Assembly: GCF_003003355.1 (NCBI RefSeq)
Contig: NZ_PVTQ01000014.1
Coordinates: forward strand, 37,225 to 101,224
DNA: 64,000 bases
Direction of reading: 5' to 3'
Source of the DNA: Donghicola tyrosinivorans
GTDB lineage: Bacteria > Pseudomonadota > Alphaproteobacteria > Rhodobacterales > Rhodobacteraceae
The notes under the pieces were generated by a model. It ran no database searches. It saw only the letters and a list, made by a program, of their open reading frames with translations, and was not told the origin of the DNA. The stretch's first letter is position 1; each line of letters begins with the position of its first letter. Shown one piece after another: positions 1 through 7,783 of the stretch. A program made the translations under genes and the position numbers.

Positions 1-340
1 GAACCCCGGGGGCGAATGGCTGCCACAGAATATGCTGCCATCTCTCCCTGTGCGAGAGAATAGCAGAGTTAGAAAACAAAGAAATAAGCCCCTATGCCAG
101 AACAATAATTTTGTAAATTTGTTTATTGGCTAACGATTTTGTGGTAAATTTTTATGGGGAAAACTGTAAATTTATGAATAAAATCATTATGATGCATGTG
201 AATAGACTTTTGCGTTAGCGGTGGCTCCATAGGACTAATGTTCAACCCCAATGCGACGCGTGGTCGCAACTTTTGAAAAGTTTGGGGCCGAATTTTGTGA
301 CTAAATGTCTCGGCCAGAGTCACCTTTGACCCTTTGTTGC
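1..340. other. AT-rich left edge, no supported gene
   Basis: This stretch is visibly more AT-rich than the rest of the window, especially 60-240. I find no coding frame with a ribosome binding site or protein-like composition. The short reading frames here look random. A weak inverted repeat (GGCCGA at 286-291 and TCGGCC at 310-315, 18-base loop) lies downstream of the minus-strand gene ending at 341, but it has no clear T-tract. The base composition changes at about 340, which could mark a recombination boundary. Confidence 0.5.
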
Positions 341-622
341 TTAGTGCAAACGGGCCCTATGGCGGGATCTGGCGCGTCTGCGCGGGGTCATGGTGATAGG
401 TGTTGCCGCTTGTTGCAAATACCCCTCAAACGCCCGCGACGCCGGAGTCGAGCCGATCTGACTCTCGATCCAAGCGATGGCCAGCCGCGCTTCTGAGCGC
501 ACATCTGAATCGTCAGGTAGGGACAGACTCCACCGTAAAAAGCCGGCCCGTGCCGCCGCATGGGCGGCCTCGCCAGCCAATTGGCTGACCCGCAGGTTCA
601 GGAAAATTCTGTTCAGTTCCAT
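341..622 (-). CDS. Small protein of unknown function behind a B12 riboswitch
   Basis: A 93-residue protein I do not recognise, beginning MELNRIFLNLRVSQLAGEAA. The start at 622 is chosen because GGAGGG lies 7 bases upstream. A longer frame runs back into the riboswitch and is unlikely. The N-terminal 70 residues are alanine-rich and look helical (SEARLAIAWIESQIG). The last 15 residues are almost all Arg, Ser, His, Ala or Pro, which may be a natural basic tail or the result of a junction just downstream. There is no signal peptide or membrane segment. It is the only gene between the cobalamin riboswitch (717-890, same strand) and the window edge, so its expression is inferred to fall when cobalamin is plentiful. 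Function unknown. Confidence 0.55.
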   Translation of the reverse strand: MELNRIFLNLRVSQLAGEAAHAAARAGFLRWSLSLPDDSDVRSEARLAIAWIESQIGSTPASRAFEGYLQQAATPITMTPRRRARSRHRARLH

Positions 623-716
623 ATCGCGCCCTCCGCGCACTAAAGGGCAGGGGCATTGCGTATGAGATCGCTTGCGCTGGTCATACCCCGTTGGCACCCC
701 GCCCGGGTTTCCGTCA

Positions 717-890
717 AGCGCTGGCAGGTCTCCTGACTTGCGGGTCAACGTGGTCTCCGGCCCTTCCCGATCCCTAAGGATCAGTGGTTTTGCCGGGATA
801 CTCGCCGCTTACAGTTGCGGGGGCAGTCGCGGAATTTCACCGCGTTCCCTTTTCATGCCGCGGGCCTTTCGGCCCATGGCAACCAGTGCT
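717..890 (-). promoter_or_regulatory. Cobalamin (B12) riboswitch
   Basis: Read on the minus strand, this has the hallmark blocks of the cobalamin riboswitch in order: AAAAGGGAACGCGGTGAAAT (846 downward), then CCGCGACTGCCCCCGCAACT, then CCACTG and GGGAAGG, then GTCAGGAGACCTGCC near 725-740. The flanking strands AGCACTGG (883-890) and CCAGCGCT (717-724) can close a P1-like stem with one mismatch. This is the B12-box and core architecture of the RFAM cobalamin family. It lies 95 bases upstream of the minus-strand start at 622. Riboswitches of this class normally repress B12 synthesis, uptake or B12-independent isozyme genes. Here the target is an unknown small gene. Confidence 0.93.
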
Positions 891-916
891 GGGGTCAGAG
901 TGCGCGGACGGGCGGT

Positions 917-1597
917 TCAGGTCAAGCACGGAACCGGTGTTCGGTTGCGCAAAAGCGTCACGCTACAGGCCGCGAACCACAAGATCGCGCCGAGGCCAAA
1001 GGTCATACCCGCAAAATCTTGTGTGAAGGGCACCAGTGTCATCAGCCCGCAGACCCCGACGCTGAGGCCAAATGCGCGGAACAAGACACCGCCAAATGGC
1101 AGGGTAATCGCCATGCCGGAAATCCAGACTGCGCCCATAATCTCGTTCCCGCCACCAATGGCGTTTTCCATCAGTTGGGTGGTGACCCACAGATCGGCGG
1201 CTCGTTCTATGGCATCATGAGAGATGGCCAACTGTGCCGATTGCAGGCCGACATTCGCGATGGCACCGGCAGCGATTACAAAGGCAGCCCAGATCAGCCC
1301 GTATGCGCCCAGAACGCTGGTTCCGAGCGTGCGCGGGGACAGGCCGCGAAGGCTGACGACCAAAGCCGCCAATGCAAGTCCATTGACCATGTAGATCACC
1401 AGATACCACAGGCGCAGAAGGCCTGCGTTTTGAGTGATCATTGCCAAGGTTTCTTTCGGATCGCTGCCCGATTGGGACAGGGGCGCATCCGCCAGAGGCC
1501 CAAGCAGCATCGCGATCCCAAAGATATATGTGGCGCCGCAAAGGGCCGCCGAAGCGGCGGCCACAGAGCGGGCGTGGGTTTTATCCGACGACCGCAT
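917..1597 (-). CDS. Multi-pass membrane protein, DUF4386-like
   Basis: A 226-residue hydrophobic protein with about six membrane segments: around residues 10-35, 58-85, 95-120, 145-170, 178-198 and 202-218. Its pattern (an early GATYIFGI segment, a long extracytoplasmic loop, repeated Gly/Ala-rich helices) resembles DUF4386-type small membrane proteins, but I cannot confirm the family. AAGGACGCGGTC before the start gives a usable ribosome binding site. The start lies inside the end of the lipoprotein gene (overlap 1581-1597), so the two are probably translationally coupled. It ends 27 bases before the cobalamin riboswitch, on the same strand. Confidence 0.6.
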   Translation of the reverse strand: MRSSDKTHARSVAAASAALCGATYIFGIAMLLGPLADAPLSQSGSDPKETLAMITQNAGLLRLWYLVIYMVNGLALAALVVSLRGLSPRTLGTSVLGAYGLIWAAFVIAAGAIANVGLQSAQLAISHDAIERAADLWVTTQLMENAIGGGNEIMGAVWISGMAITLPFGGVLFRAFGLSVGVCGLMTLVPFTQDFAGMTFGLGAILWFAACSVTLLRNRTPVPCLT

Positions 1598-1961
1598 GAC
1601 CGCGTCCTTTCATGCAGTTCTGGATGATCTCTTCGCGTTTTTCGCCGTGTTCGTTCATCGCGGCAAAGCCTCCTGCCGCCGCGCCCACCAGTGCGCCGCC
1701 CACGACGTCACCAGCGTCGCTGTCCTCTTCGACAGACCCAAGCAGCGCACCTGCGCCAGCGCCCAGAGCGGTCATTGCGCGGCCCTCGTGTTGCAACTGC
1801 TTCTGGCTGGCGGCCAGATGTTGGCAGGCGCTCAGATCGCTTTGAAAGTTGATGTTTCGGGGGCCGTCGATGATCGGCTCATAATCGGCACCGGGGGTCG
1901 AGCAGGCCGAGATCAAGGGCGCAGCAACGGCGAAGCAGAGGGGAAGAAGTAGGTGTTTCAT
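1581..1961 (-). CDS. Lipoprotein with glycine-zipper segment
   Basis: A 126-residue lipoprotein. The start at 1961 is preferred over 1973 because GAGG precedes it at good spacing. The N-terminus (MKHLLLPLCFAVAAPLISAC) is a lipoprotein signal with a lipobox ending at the Cys. Residues 62-100 contain two Gly/Ala-rich runs (ALGAGAGALLGS and GGALVGAAAGGFAA), a glycine-zipper pattern common in outer-membrane-associated lipoproteins of the SlyB/YmgG type. Between them is an acidic loop (VEEDSDAGD). It likely sits in the cell envelope. It overlaps the next gene, the membrane protein ending at 917, by 17 bases, suggesting a two-gene unit. Its specific role cannot be told from sequence. Confidence 0.75.
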   Translation of the reverse strand: MKHLLLPLCFAVAAPLISACSTPGADYEPIIDGPRNINFQSDLSACQHLAASQKQLQHEGRAMTALGAGAGALLGSVEEDSDAGDVVGGALVGAAAGGFAAMNEHGEKREEIIQNCMKGRGHAVVG

Positions 1962-2245
1962 AACAGTCCTCATTGGGTCAAATCGATGAGGCGGTTCTGA
2001 ATGTTTCTGCCGGCTTCGCCCATGACGTCAGGTATCAATGACTTGGCAGTAGGTTGCATTCTGGGCGAAATGGGATGTGAAAAGGCCGGGGGGCCACTTC
2101 TTTAGCTCATCGTCACCGTGGGCGTTTTGGGTGGAGCGCTCCTTCGCATCCGTCAAAGCGTCGGTATATTATGCGCAGCGCTTCAGGGGCGGTCCTATGA
2201 TAGAGCGCTGGGTTGAGATGCGAAACTCTTCAATGAAGCAGTGGG

Positions 2246-3160
2246 TTAGGCTGGCTTCTTGAGATGAACGTAGGTCTCATTGTAACGCTTGGATAGGTGC
2301 TCACCGGCCAACTGCACCTCGTCCGATCCCAGAGGCGCAACATTGGTGTCGAAGGCCGGATTGAAGAACAGCGGAACTGAGATGCGCTTCTCTTGCGATC
2401 CGATGACCCGATGCAACGTGGCGCGGATCGCGCCGTTGGTCCAAGTTTCAAGCATCTCGCCAAAGTTAATGACAAAGCTTCCGGGTTTGGCGTCCACGGT
2501 GATCCATTTGCCGTCCCGCGCCAGAACCTCTAGGCCCGAAACGCCGTCAGTCGCCAGCAACGTGATGCAGCCGTAATCCGTGTGTGGCGCGATCCCGAAA
2601 TCCTTCGCACCCGCATTGGCGGGCCGACTGGGATAATAGTTCCCGCGGAGCAGCGCCATAGGCTTGGCAAAACTCTGGTCGAACTGATGCGGGTCTTGTC
2701 CGATCGCAGCCAAAATCCCTTGCAGGGTCTCCAGCGCGACCTGCATCGCGGATGTGGCGTAATCTTCGATCAACGCGCGGAAATCAGCCGGAGCCTCGGG
2801 CCAGATGTTCGGCGCGTAAAAGGGATGGGCGGCCAGCGGGTCGTTCGCGGGCAGCTCGAACCCGCAGTCGAACACCTGCTTGTAGTCGGGGTTCGCATCA
2901 GGATCGACATGCTCGGAAAAGGGCGCGCCCCAGCCGCGGTTTGACCCGGTCCGTGCCATGTCTACACGGGCTCTATCGGCCTCGGGCAGGTGAAAGAACC
3001 GGCGGTATGCGTCAATCACGCGCAAGACCTTTTCGGCGGGAATAGCGCTGTTTTCCAAGGTCATAAACCCCACATCCTGCGCAGCGATCCGCAGTTGCGC
3101 CAGCGTTTCGGGATCGCGAGCACGTAGTTTGGCTGCATCGATATGGGGAATGGTCGTCAT
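2246..3160 (-). CDS. 2OG-Fe(II) oxygenase, isopenicillin N synthase-like
   Basis: A 304-residue cytosolic oxygenase of the isopenicillin N synthase/2-oxoglutarate-dependent dioxygenase superfamily. The N-terminal DIOX_N-like region spans about residues 4-115 and the 2OG-FeII_Oxy jelly-roll about 165-275. The metal triad is visible as H193 and D195 (PHTDYG) plus H250 (TLHRVI). The RxS motif that holds the 2-oxoglutarate carboxylate is R259/S261. Length is usual for the family (about 300-330). It starts 36 bases after the XRE regulator on the same strand, so the two form an operon. The substrate is not evident. Bacterial relatives act on small molecules such as amino acids, alkaloids or thymine. 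Confidence 0.88.
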   Translation of the reverse strand: MTTIPHIDAAKLRARDPETLAQLRIAAQDVGFMTLENSAIPAEKVLRVIDAYRRFFHLPEADRARVDMARTGSNRGWGAPFSEHVDPDANPDYKQVFDCGFELPANDPLAAHPFYAPNIWPEAPADFRALIEDYATSAMQVALETLQGILAAIGQDPHQFDQSFAKPMALLRGNYYPSRPANAGAKDFGIAPHTDYGCITLLATDGVSGLEVLARDGKWITVDAKPGSFVINFGEMLETWTNGAIRATLHRVIGSQEKRISVPLFFNPAFDTNVAPLGSDEVQLAGEHLSKRYNETYVHLKKPA

Positions 3161-3196
3161 CTGGTGTACCTTCGTCGGCCCGATTGCAGCGCCTTC

Positions 3197-3970
3197 CTAT
3201 CGGGTCAGAGACAGGGTTTCCAGCGCGGGTTTCTCCGGCTCGGGACGGGGAAACAGCGCGGCAAAGTCCACAGCCGCCCAAGTTCCTGAGACCTTGTAGG
3301 TCTGCAAATCTTCTTCTTGTGTCATCAACTGGTCCTGCCGGGCCAGTTCGGCGATCTTGCGGGTCAGTTCTTCGATGTCTTTACGGATCAGCTTGGCGGT
3401 TTCGGGGCGCATCCGGCGGGAGACCGTGAAGAAAAGGTTGGTGTCATCCGGTGGTGCGCTAAGGGAATGGGCAATGAAGCGCAGGTTTACCTGCTTGAGC
3501 AGCGGCATCAGCGGTCCATCGTGGCGAAACTGCACGGGCGCATGACTGAGTAACTGAATGCGCCCGCCGGATTCGACCTGCGCTAATCCAAGACGTTCTA
3601 GCGCCATGCCGATGCGGAACACTTGATCGTCTGTTAGGCCGAAGATGCGGGCGATATAGTCCTGCGCCCGCAAGTCGCGCAGCAGGATGTAGAAATAGAA
3701 CAGAGTGGGGTCACTGGCCAAGCCAGCCTCTGTCGCAGTGGGCAGGCGGGTGGCGGTGGGGCGTTCACGGCCGGCAGCGTCGGTTACATCGGCCAAAGGC
3801 ACGCCCAGAACGTCGCAGATCTGGATCAAACGGCTGAGCTTCACGTCACGCGTGGCAAAGATGCGTTTGATCGTCGGTTCAGACAGATCCATTGCTGCAC
3901 CAAGATCGGCATAGGTCATTCCGCGCGCCCGCAGAGCGTCTTGGAGAATCTTGAACATGTCGCCGCGCAT
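3197..3970 (-). CDS. XRE-family transcriptional regulator
   Basis: A 257-residue DNA-binding regulator. Residues 5-60 form an HTH_3/XRE domain (LRARGMTYADLGAAMDLSEP followed by TIKRIF as recognition helix). The remaining roughly 190 residues form an unrecognised C-terminal region with helical character that might sense a ligand or dimerise. AAAGGAACCCCC immediately upstream supports the start at 3970. It is divergent from the SMP-30-like gene, with a near-perfect palindrome at 4010-4028 between them, and is followed by a 2OG-Fe(II) oxygenase. I infer that it autoregulates and controls both neighbours. Confidence 0.85.
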   Translation of the reverse strand: MRGDMFKILQDALRARGMTYADLGAAMDLSEPTIKRIFATRDVKLSRLIQICDVLGVPLADVTDAAGRERPTATRLPTATEAGLASDPTLFYFYILLRDLRAQDYIARIFGLTDDQVFRIGMALERLGLAQVESGGRIQLLSHAPVQFRHDGPLMPLLKQVNLRFIAHSLSAPPDDTNLFFTVSRRMRPETAKLIRKDIEELTRKIAELARQDQLMTQEEDLQTYKVSGTWAAVDFAALFPRPEPEKPALETLSLTR

Positions 3971-4009
3971 GGGGGTTCCTTTGCGTGATGATCCTTGGAA
4001 CAGGAGTTT

Positions 4010-4028
4010 GGTATCGAAAATTGATACC
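4010..4028. promoter_or_regulatory. Palindromic operator between divergent genes
   Basis: GGTATC and GATACC flank the 7-base centre GAAAATT. A partial third copy (GTATCATA) lies at 4053-4060. The site is in the 131-base gap between the XRE regulator and the SMP-30-like gene. XRE proteins bind such short inverted repeats as dimers, so this is the best candidate operator for the regulator starting at 3970. Inference from position and symmetry only. Confidence 0.6.
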
Positions 4029-4101
4029 TAAATCAGGAAATTTGCCAAGATAGTATCATAAACCTCACAAGAGGTCATCCAATTTACAGGAGACTTCAAC
4101 G

Positions 4102-4929
4102 ATGCTTCGTTTCTTTCTTATGACCGCTGTCGCTGCCCTTCCATCTGTTGCAGCTGCGGACCCGAGTGCCAGTGGATTTGATCGGCCCGAGTCGGTCGTG
4201 TTTGACAGCGCCCGCGACCGGATGATCGTCAGCAGCCTGAATGGGGAGTTCAATGCCAAGGACGGCAACGGGTATCTGTCGCTGCTCGACGGGCAAGGGC
4301 AATTGCAGCAGAAATCATGGATCACGGGATTGGATGCGCCCAAGGGGATGGCGATCTCGGGCGATCTTTTGTTCGTCGCGGATGTGGATGCGCTGAAGGT
4401 GATCGATCTTAGCGCTGGCAGCTTGGTGCAAAGCTACCCGGGCGATGGGGCGGTATTTCTGAACGACGTCACCGTTGTAGGCGATGCGGTCTATGTGACG
4501 GACCTGCTAGAGAACGCGATCTGGCGGCTTGATGGCGGTGTCTTTGCGCCGTGGCTGAAATCAGATGATCTGAGCAATCCCAATGGCATCGCCTTCGACG
4601 GTCAGCAGTTGTTGGTCGGGTCTTGGGGCAAGGGATTGCAGGCTGATTTCACGACCAAAGCGCCCGGCGATCTGTTGGCTGTAGATTTGGACAGCAAGAA
4701 GATCACCGTTGTGGCTGAAGCCGTCGGAAACATCGACGGCATCGCTTTGGCGCAGGATAGCATCTTTGTCAGCGACTGGGTCAAAGGGACGGTGATCCGC
4801 ATTACGTCGGAGGGGCCAGAGGTCGTGGCAGAATTTCCAGCCGGAGTGGCCGATATCGGCACGGATGGAGAGAACCTGCTGCTGCCCCACATGATGCAAG
4901 GCTCGGTCGAGGTTCTGCCCCTGCCTTAA
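4102..4929 (+). CDS. Periplasmic SMP-30/gluconolactonase-like beta-propeller protein
   Basis: A 275-residue exported protein. The signal peptide covers about residues 1-19 (MLRFFLMTAVAALPSVAAAD). The rest is built of repeated beta-blade motifs such as RPESVVFDSARDRMIVSS, APKGMAISGDLLFVAD, NPNGIAFDGQQLLVGSWGKG and NIDGIALAQDSIFVSDW, typical of the SMP-30/gluconolactonase/LRE superfamily. The acidic and Asn residues of these blades (N in NPNGI, D in VSDW) suit a divalent-metal centre. AGGAGACTTCAACG precedes the start. It is transcribed away from the XRE regulator and shares the palindromic gap, so it is probably controlled by it. Lactonase activity is possible, but many family members are only binding proteins. 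Confidence 0.78.
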   Translation: MLRFFLMTAVAALPSVAAADPSASGFDRPESVVFDSARDRMIVSSLNGEFNAKDGNGYLSLLDGQGQLQQKSWITGLDAPKGMAISGDLLFVADVDALKVIDLSAGSLVQSYPGDGAVFLNDVTVVGDAVYVTDLLENAIWRLDGGVFAPWLKSDDLSNPNGIAFDGQQLLVGSWGKGLQADFTTKAPGDLLAVDLDSKKITVVAEAVGNIDGIALAQDSIFVSDWVKGTVIRITSEGPEVVAEFPAGVADIGTDGENLLLPHMMQGSVEVLPLP

Positions 4930-4935
4930 TCGAAG

Positions 4936-4973
4936 AAAAACCCCCGCAAGTCTGACTTGCGGGGGCGGTTTTT
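4936..4973. terminator. Bidirectional terminator
   Basis: An 11-bp perfect stem, CCCCCGCAAGT/ACTTGCGGGGG with loop CTG (4941-4965), has an A-run on its left and a T-run on its right. It lies between the plus-strand SMP-30-like gene (ends 4929) and the minus-strand aminotransferase (ends 4980), so it can stop both. Confidence 0.92.
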
Positions 4974-4979
4974 ATCGTA

Positions 4980-6299
4980 TCAGACGGTGGATTTGATCGC
5001 GTCGCCCAGAATGCCGATCAGGGTGTCGATGTTCTCTTTCTCAAAGATCAGCGGCGGCGACATAGCGATGGTTTCACCGGTGTAGCGGACCATTGCACCA
5101 GCCTTAAAGCACTTGAGGAAAACCTCATAAGCCCTTGTTCCAAATTCACCTTCGCGGCTTTCAAGTTCGACGCCACCGATCAGGCCAAGGTTGCGGATGT
5201 CCTTGATGTTGGGCATCTCGCGCAGGCTGTGGACCTTTTCTTCCCAGTAAGGCGCAAGCTCTGCGGCGCGGGTCAGCAAGCCGCCGGATTCGTAAATATC
5301 CAGCGTCGCCAGACCTGCGGCGCAAGCAACCGGGTGGCCCGAGTAGGTGTAGCCGTGGAACAGCTCGATCATGCCTTCGGGGCCGGTCATGAAGGCGTCA
5401 TGGATGAAGTCCTGTGCGAAGACTGCGCCCATGGGCAGGGTGCCGTTGGTGATGCCCTTGGCGGTGGTGAACATATCGGGTTCTACGCCAAAGAACTGCG
5501 AGGCAAAGGGCGCGCCGAGGCGGCCGAAGCCGGTGATCACTTCGTCGAAGATCAGGATGATGCCGTGCTTCTTGGTAATCTCGCGCAGGCGCTGCAGGTA
5601 GCCCTTCGGCGGGATCAGAACGCCGGTCGATCCGGCGACAGGCTCGACGATGACGGCGGCGATTGTCTCCGCACCGTGCAGGGCGATCAGACGTTCCAGA
5701 TCATCGGCCAGATAGGCGCCATGTTCGGGCTGACCCTTGCTGAAGGCGTTCTCGGGCAGGTGGGTATGGGGCAGGTGGTCCACACCGGTCAGCATGGTGC
5801 CAAAGTTCTTGCGGTTGTTCAGGATACCGCCCACCGAGATGCCGCCAAAGCCCACCCCGTGATAGCCACGCTCGCGGCCGATCAGACGGGTACGCTGCCC
5901 TTCGCCACGGGCACGGTGATAGGCCAGCGCGATCTTTAGCGCGGTATCAACCGATTCAGACCCCGAGCCGGTGAAGAACACGTGTTTGAACGCGTCAGGC
6001 GCCAAATTGCGCAGACGATCGGCGAATTCGAACGCGATCGGATGACCCATCTGGAAAGCGGGCGCGTAGTCCATCTCCATCAGTTGGTTGTAGGCGGCTT
6101 TGGCGATCTGCTCATAGCCGTGGCCAGCGTTGCAGCACCAAAGGCCAGCGGTGCCGTCCAGAATGTCACGCCCGTCATCGCTGGTGTAGTGAACGCCCTT
6201 TGCGGCCACCAGCATACGCGGGTCGGATTTGAACTGCCGGTTGGCGGTGAATGGCATCCAGAAGGCATCCAGAGGGATGTTCCGCGCAGCTTTGTTCAT
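4980..6299 (-). CDS. Omega-amino acid--pyruvate aminotransferase, class III
   Basis: A 439-residue PLP enzyme of aminotransferase class III, closest in pattern to omega-amino acid:pyruvate (beta-alanine:pyruvate) transaminases. The typical opening is present (DAFWMPFTANRQFK), as are the cofactor-phosphate motif FFTGSGSESVDTALKIA, the ring-stacking Tyr in GRERGYHGVGFGG, the DEVITGFGR motif and the catalytic lysine K281 in TTAKGITNG. It would move an amino group from beta-alanine or another omega-amino acid to pyruvate in the cytosol. AAAGGA precedes the start. The divergent XRE-cupin regulator 130 bases away resembles those of putrescine/amine catabolism (PuuR type), supporting a role in amine or beta-alanine breakdown. 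The exact substrate is not determined. Confidence 0.9.
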   Translation of the reverse strand: MNKAARNIPLDAFWMPFTANRQFKSDPRMLVAAKGVHYTSDDGRDILDGTAGLWCCNAGHGYEQIAKAAYNQLMEMDYAPAFQMGHPIAFEFADRLRNLAPDAFKHVFFTGSGSESVDTALKIALAYHRARGEGQRTRLIGRERGYHGVGFGGISVGGILNNRKNFGTMLTGVDHLPHTHLPENAFSKGQPEHGAYLADDLERLIALHGAETIAAVIVEPVAGSTGVLIPPKGYLQRLREITKKHGIILIFDEVITGFGRLGAPFASQFFGVEPDMFTTAKGITNGTLPMGAVFAQDFIHDAFMTGPEGMIELFHGYTYSGHPVACAAGLATLDIYESGGLLTRAAELAPYWEEKVHSLREMPNIKDIRNLGLIGGVELESREGEFGTRAYEVFLKCFKAGAMVRYTGETIAMSPPLIFEKENIDTLIGILGDAIKSTV

Positions 6300-6342
6300 C
6301 GGTCGGGTCCTTTGACGGGAAATACTCTATTGAGAATTACCT

Positions 6343-6366
6343 TATCTGTTTCTATCGCGGCAGATA
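6343..6366. promoter_or_regulatory. Inverted repeat in the transaminase/regulator gap
   Basis: TATCTG and CAGATA are separated by 12 bases in the short divergent gap between the aminotransferase (starts 6299) and the XRE-cupin regulator. Position and symmetry suit an operator for that regulator, but the arms are only 6 bases, so chance is possible. Confidence 0.4.
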
Positions 6367-6430
6367 GTCTGTTTTTGCAATCCATTAAGTCTCTGATATT
6401 TATGGTCGTAGGATGGCTTTGTTGCGGATC

Positions 6431-7006
6431 ATGAACATGGACAACACTTACGACGACCCAGAGAACGAAGTTGGCACCAAATTGCGGGCACTTCGGCTGT
6501 CACACGGGCTGTCCCAGCGCGCGCTGGCGCGGGCGGCTGGAGTCACGAACTCGACCATTTCTCTGATTGAATCGGGGCAGATGAATCCGTCTGTGGGGGC
6601 ATTGAAGCGTGTTCTGAAGGGGTTTCCCATAGGAATGGCCGAGTTTTTTGCCTTTGATGCCACGCCAGAAGAACAGGTGTTTTTCGCCGCTGAAGAACTG
6701 CGCGAGATCGGCAAAGGCGGGATATCTTACCGGCAGGTTGGTGCACGAGCTCCGGGGCGTAAGTTACAGATTTTGCATGAAACTTACAGGCCAGGGGCGA
6801 CGACGGGATCAGTCCCGTTAAGCCATGAAGGCGAAGAGGGCGGGATTGTCTTGCAAGGCCGGTTAGAGGTGACCGTGGACGACCAACGCAAGATCTTAGG
6901 GCCGGGGGATGCGTATCTCTTTGACAGCCGCCGACCGCACCGGTTCCGCGGTATCGGAAAAGAGGATTGCGTGGTCATTAGCGCCTGTACGCCGCCAACT
7001 TTCTGA
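6431..7006 (+). CDS. XRE-cupin transcriptional regulator (PuuR-like)
   Basis: A regulator of about 191 residues with two domains. The N-terminal HTH_XRE is LRALRLSHGLSQRALARAAG then TNSTISLIESG at about residues 15-65. The C-terminal cupin_2 sensor covers about 105-188 and includes the motifs SHEGEEGGIVLQG and GDAYLFDSRRPHRF. This layout is that of PuuR-like regulators of polyamine and amino-acid catabolism. It is divergent from the omega-transaminase, its likely target. The start is uncertain: ATGs at 6413, 6431 and 6437 share the frame and none has a strong ribosome binding site. I choose 6431 because the one at 6413 has AGG directly abutting it, with no spacer. Confidence 0.83.
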   Translation: MNMDNTYDDPENEVGTKLRALRLSHGLSQRALARAAGVTNSTISLIESGQMNPSVGALKRVLKGFPIGMAEFFAFDATPEEQVFFAAEELREIGKGGISYRQVGARAPGRKLQILHETYRPGATTGSVPLSHEGEEGGIVLQGRLEVTVDDQRKILGPGDAYLFDSRRPHRFRGIGKEDCVVISACTPPTF

Positions 7007-7124
7007 ACCGCTGGTTAAAGGACTATATCGGATTTTAGCGGCTTTTCTGTTGGCCTTCACCGGATGTTAGGACCCCGCCCGTTAGCCCTGTTTCTGGACG
7101 CAACGACAGAAATAGGGGGACGCC

Positions 7125-7406
7125 TTGGCCGAAACAACGCATGTCATTCCGCTCCATCCAGAGGAATGGAGTGATGATCCAAACGCCGCGATTGCCCAAT
7201 TGCGTGGTGCCGATTTTGCGCAAATCGTTGTGGATTGTTCTGAGGTTAGATTCATTCCTGCGCTGGTCGCGCAAATCCTTTTGTCTGCCATCCGAACTGC
7301 AGCCGAAGAAGGTAAGAAGCTGCGCCTGACGGGGATCAGCCCCGATGCGCAAAGCAGTCTGGAAGAGATCGGCCTTTGGCCTCTGGATGCGGAGGTCAGT
7401 GCATGA
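7125..7406 (+). CDS. STAS-domain protein of the chemotaxis operon
   Basis: A 93-residue single-domain STAS protein (anti-sigma-factor-antagonist fold). The core strand-helix pattern is FAQIVVDCSEVRFIPALVAQ, then ILLSAIRTAAEEGKKLRLTG. The start is TTG at 7125, with AGGGGGA 5 bases before it, and no ATG alternative fits. It opens the chemotaxis operon and its stop overlaps the start of the next gene (ATGA). The usual phosphorylatable Ser/Thr of SpoIIAA-type proteins is not obvious: the position following VVDCSEV carries no clear D-S/T pair. Comparable STAS genes lead che operons in other Rhodobacterales. Their role is not settled, and coupling to the receiver that follows is plausible. Confidence 0.8.
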   Translation: MAETTHVIPLHPEEWSDDPNAAIAQLRGADFAQIVVDCSEVRFIPALVAQILLSAIRTAAEEGKKLRLTGISPDAQSSLEEIGLWPLDAEVSA

Positions 7407-7783
7407 GCAAGCTTTGTGTTCTGGCGATTGATGACTCCCTCACCATTCGCCGTCTTGTCAGCCATACACTGAACGACGCGGGGATTGAGGTTGTGACCGC
7501 CTGTGATGGGGTTGAGGGTTTGGAAAAGTTCCCCACGCGCCGGTTTGATACCGTGATCACCGACATCAATATGCCGAACCTCGACGGTTTTGGAGTGATT
7601 GAAGGGATCCGCACCGCGAAGCAAAACCGACGGGTTCCGGTACTGGTACTGACCACGGAAAGCTCGGGTGCTTTCAGGGATCGCGCCAGATCGTTGGGCG
7701 CAACGGGCTGGATTGTGAAGCCCTTTGATGAGGCGGCGCTGGTTGACACCGTGCGCATGGTCGCGGGGCGCCGTCGGTCATGA
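7403..7783 (+). CDS. cheY: CheY-like response regulator
   Basis: A 126-residue stand-alone receiver domain. All key residues are visible: the acidic pair in LAIDDS, the phospho-acceptor Asp in VITDINMPNLDG, the Thr in VLTTESS and the Lys in WIVKPFD. The start at 7403 has GGAGG upstream and overlaps the STAS stop by 4 bases. The stop overlaps cheA, so STAS-cheY-cheA are translationally linked. It is the likely phosphorylation target of CheA. Whether it drives the flagellar switch or acts as a phosphate sink is unknown, since a second CheY is encoded at 11122. Confidence 0.93.
   Translation: MSKLCVLAIDDSLTIRRLVSHTLNDAGIEVVTACDGVEGLEKFPTRRFDTVITDINMPNLDGFGVIEGIRTAKQNRRVPVLVLTTESSGAFRDRARSLGATGWIVKPFDEAALVDTVRMVAGRRRS

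Noticed and set aside
123..323. 66-residue minus-strand frame in the AT-rich left edge
   Set aside because: No ribosome binding site, composition not protein-like, and no family resemblance.
2077..2262. 61-residue plus-strand frame between the lipoprotein and the oxygenase
   Set aside because: No binding site or conserved character; it overlaps the end of the oxygenase gene in antisense.
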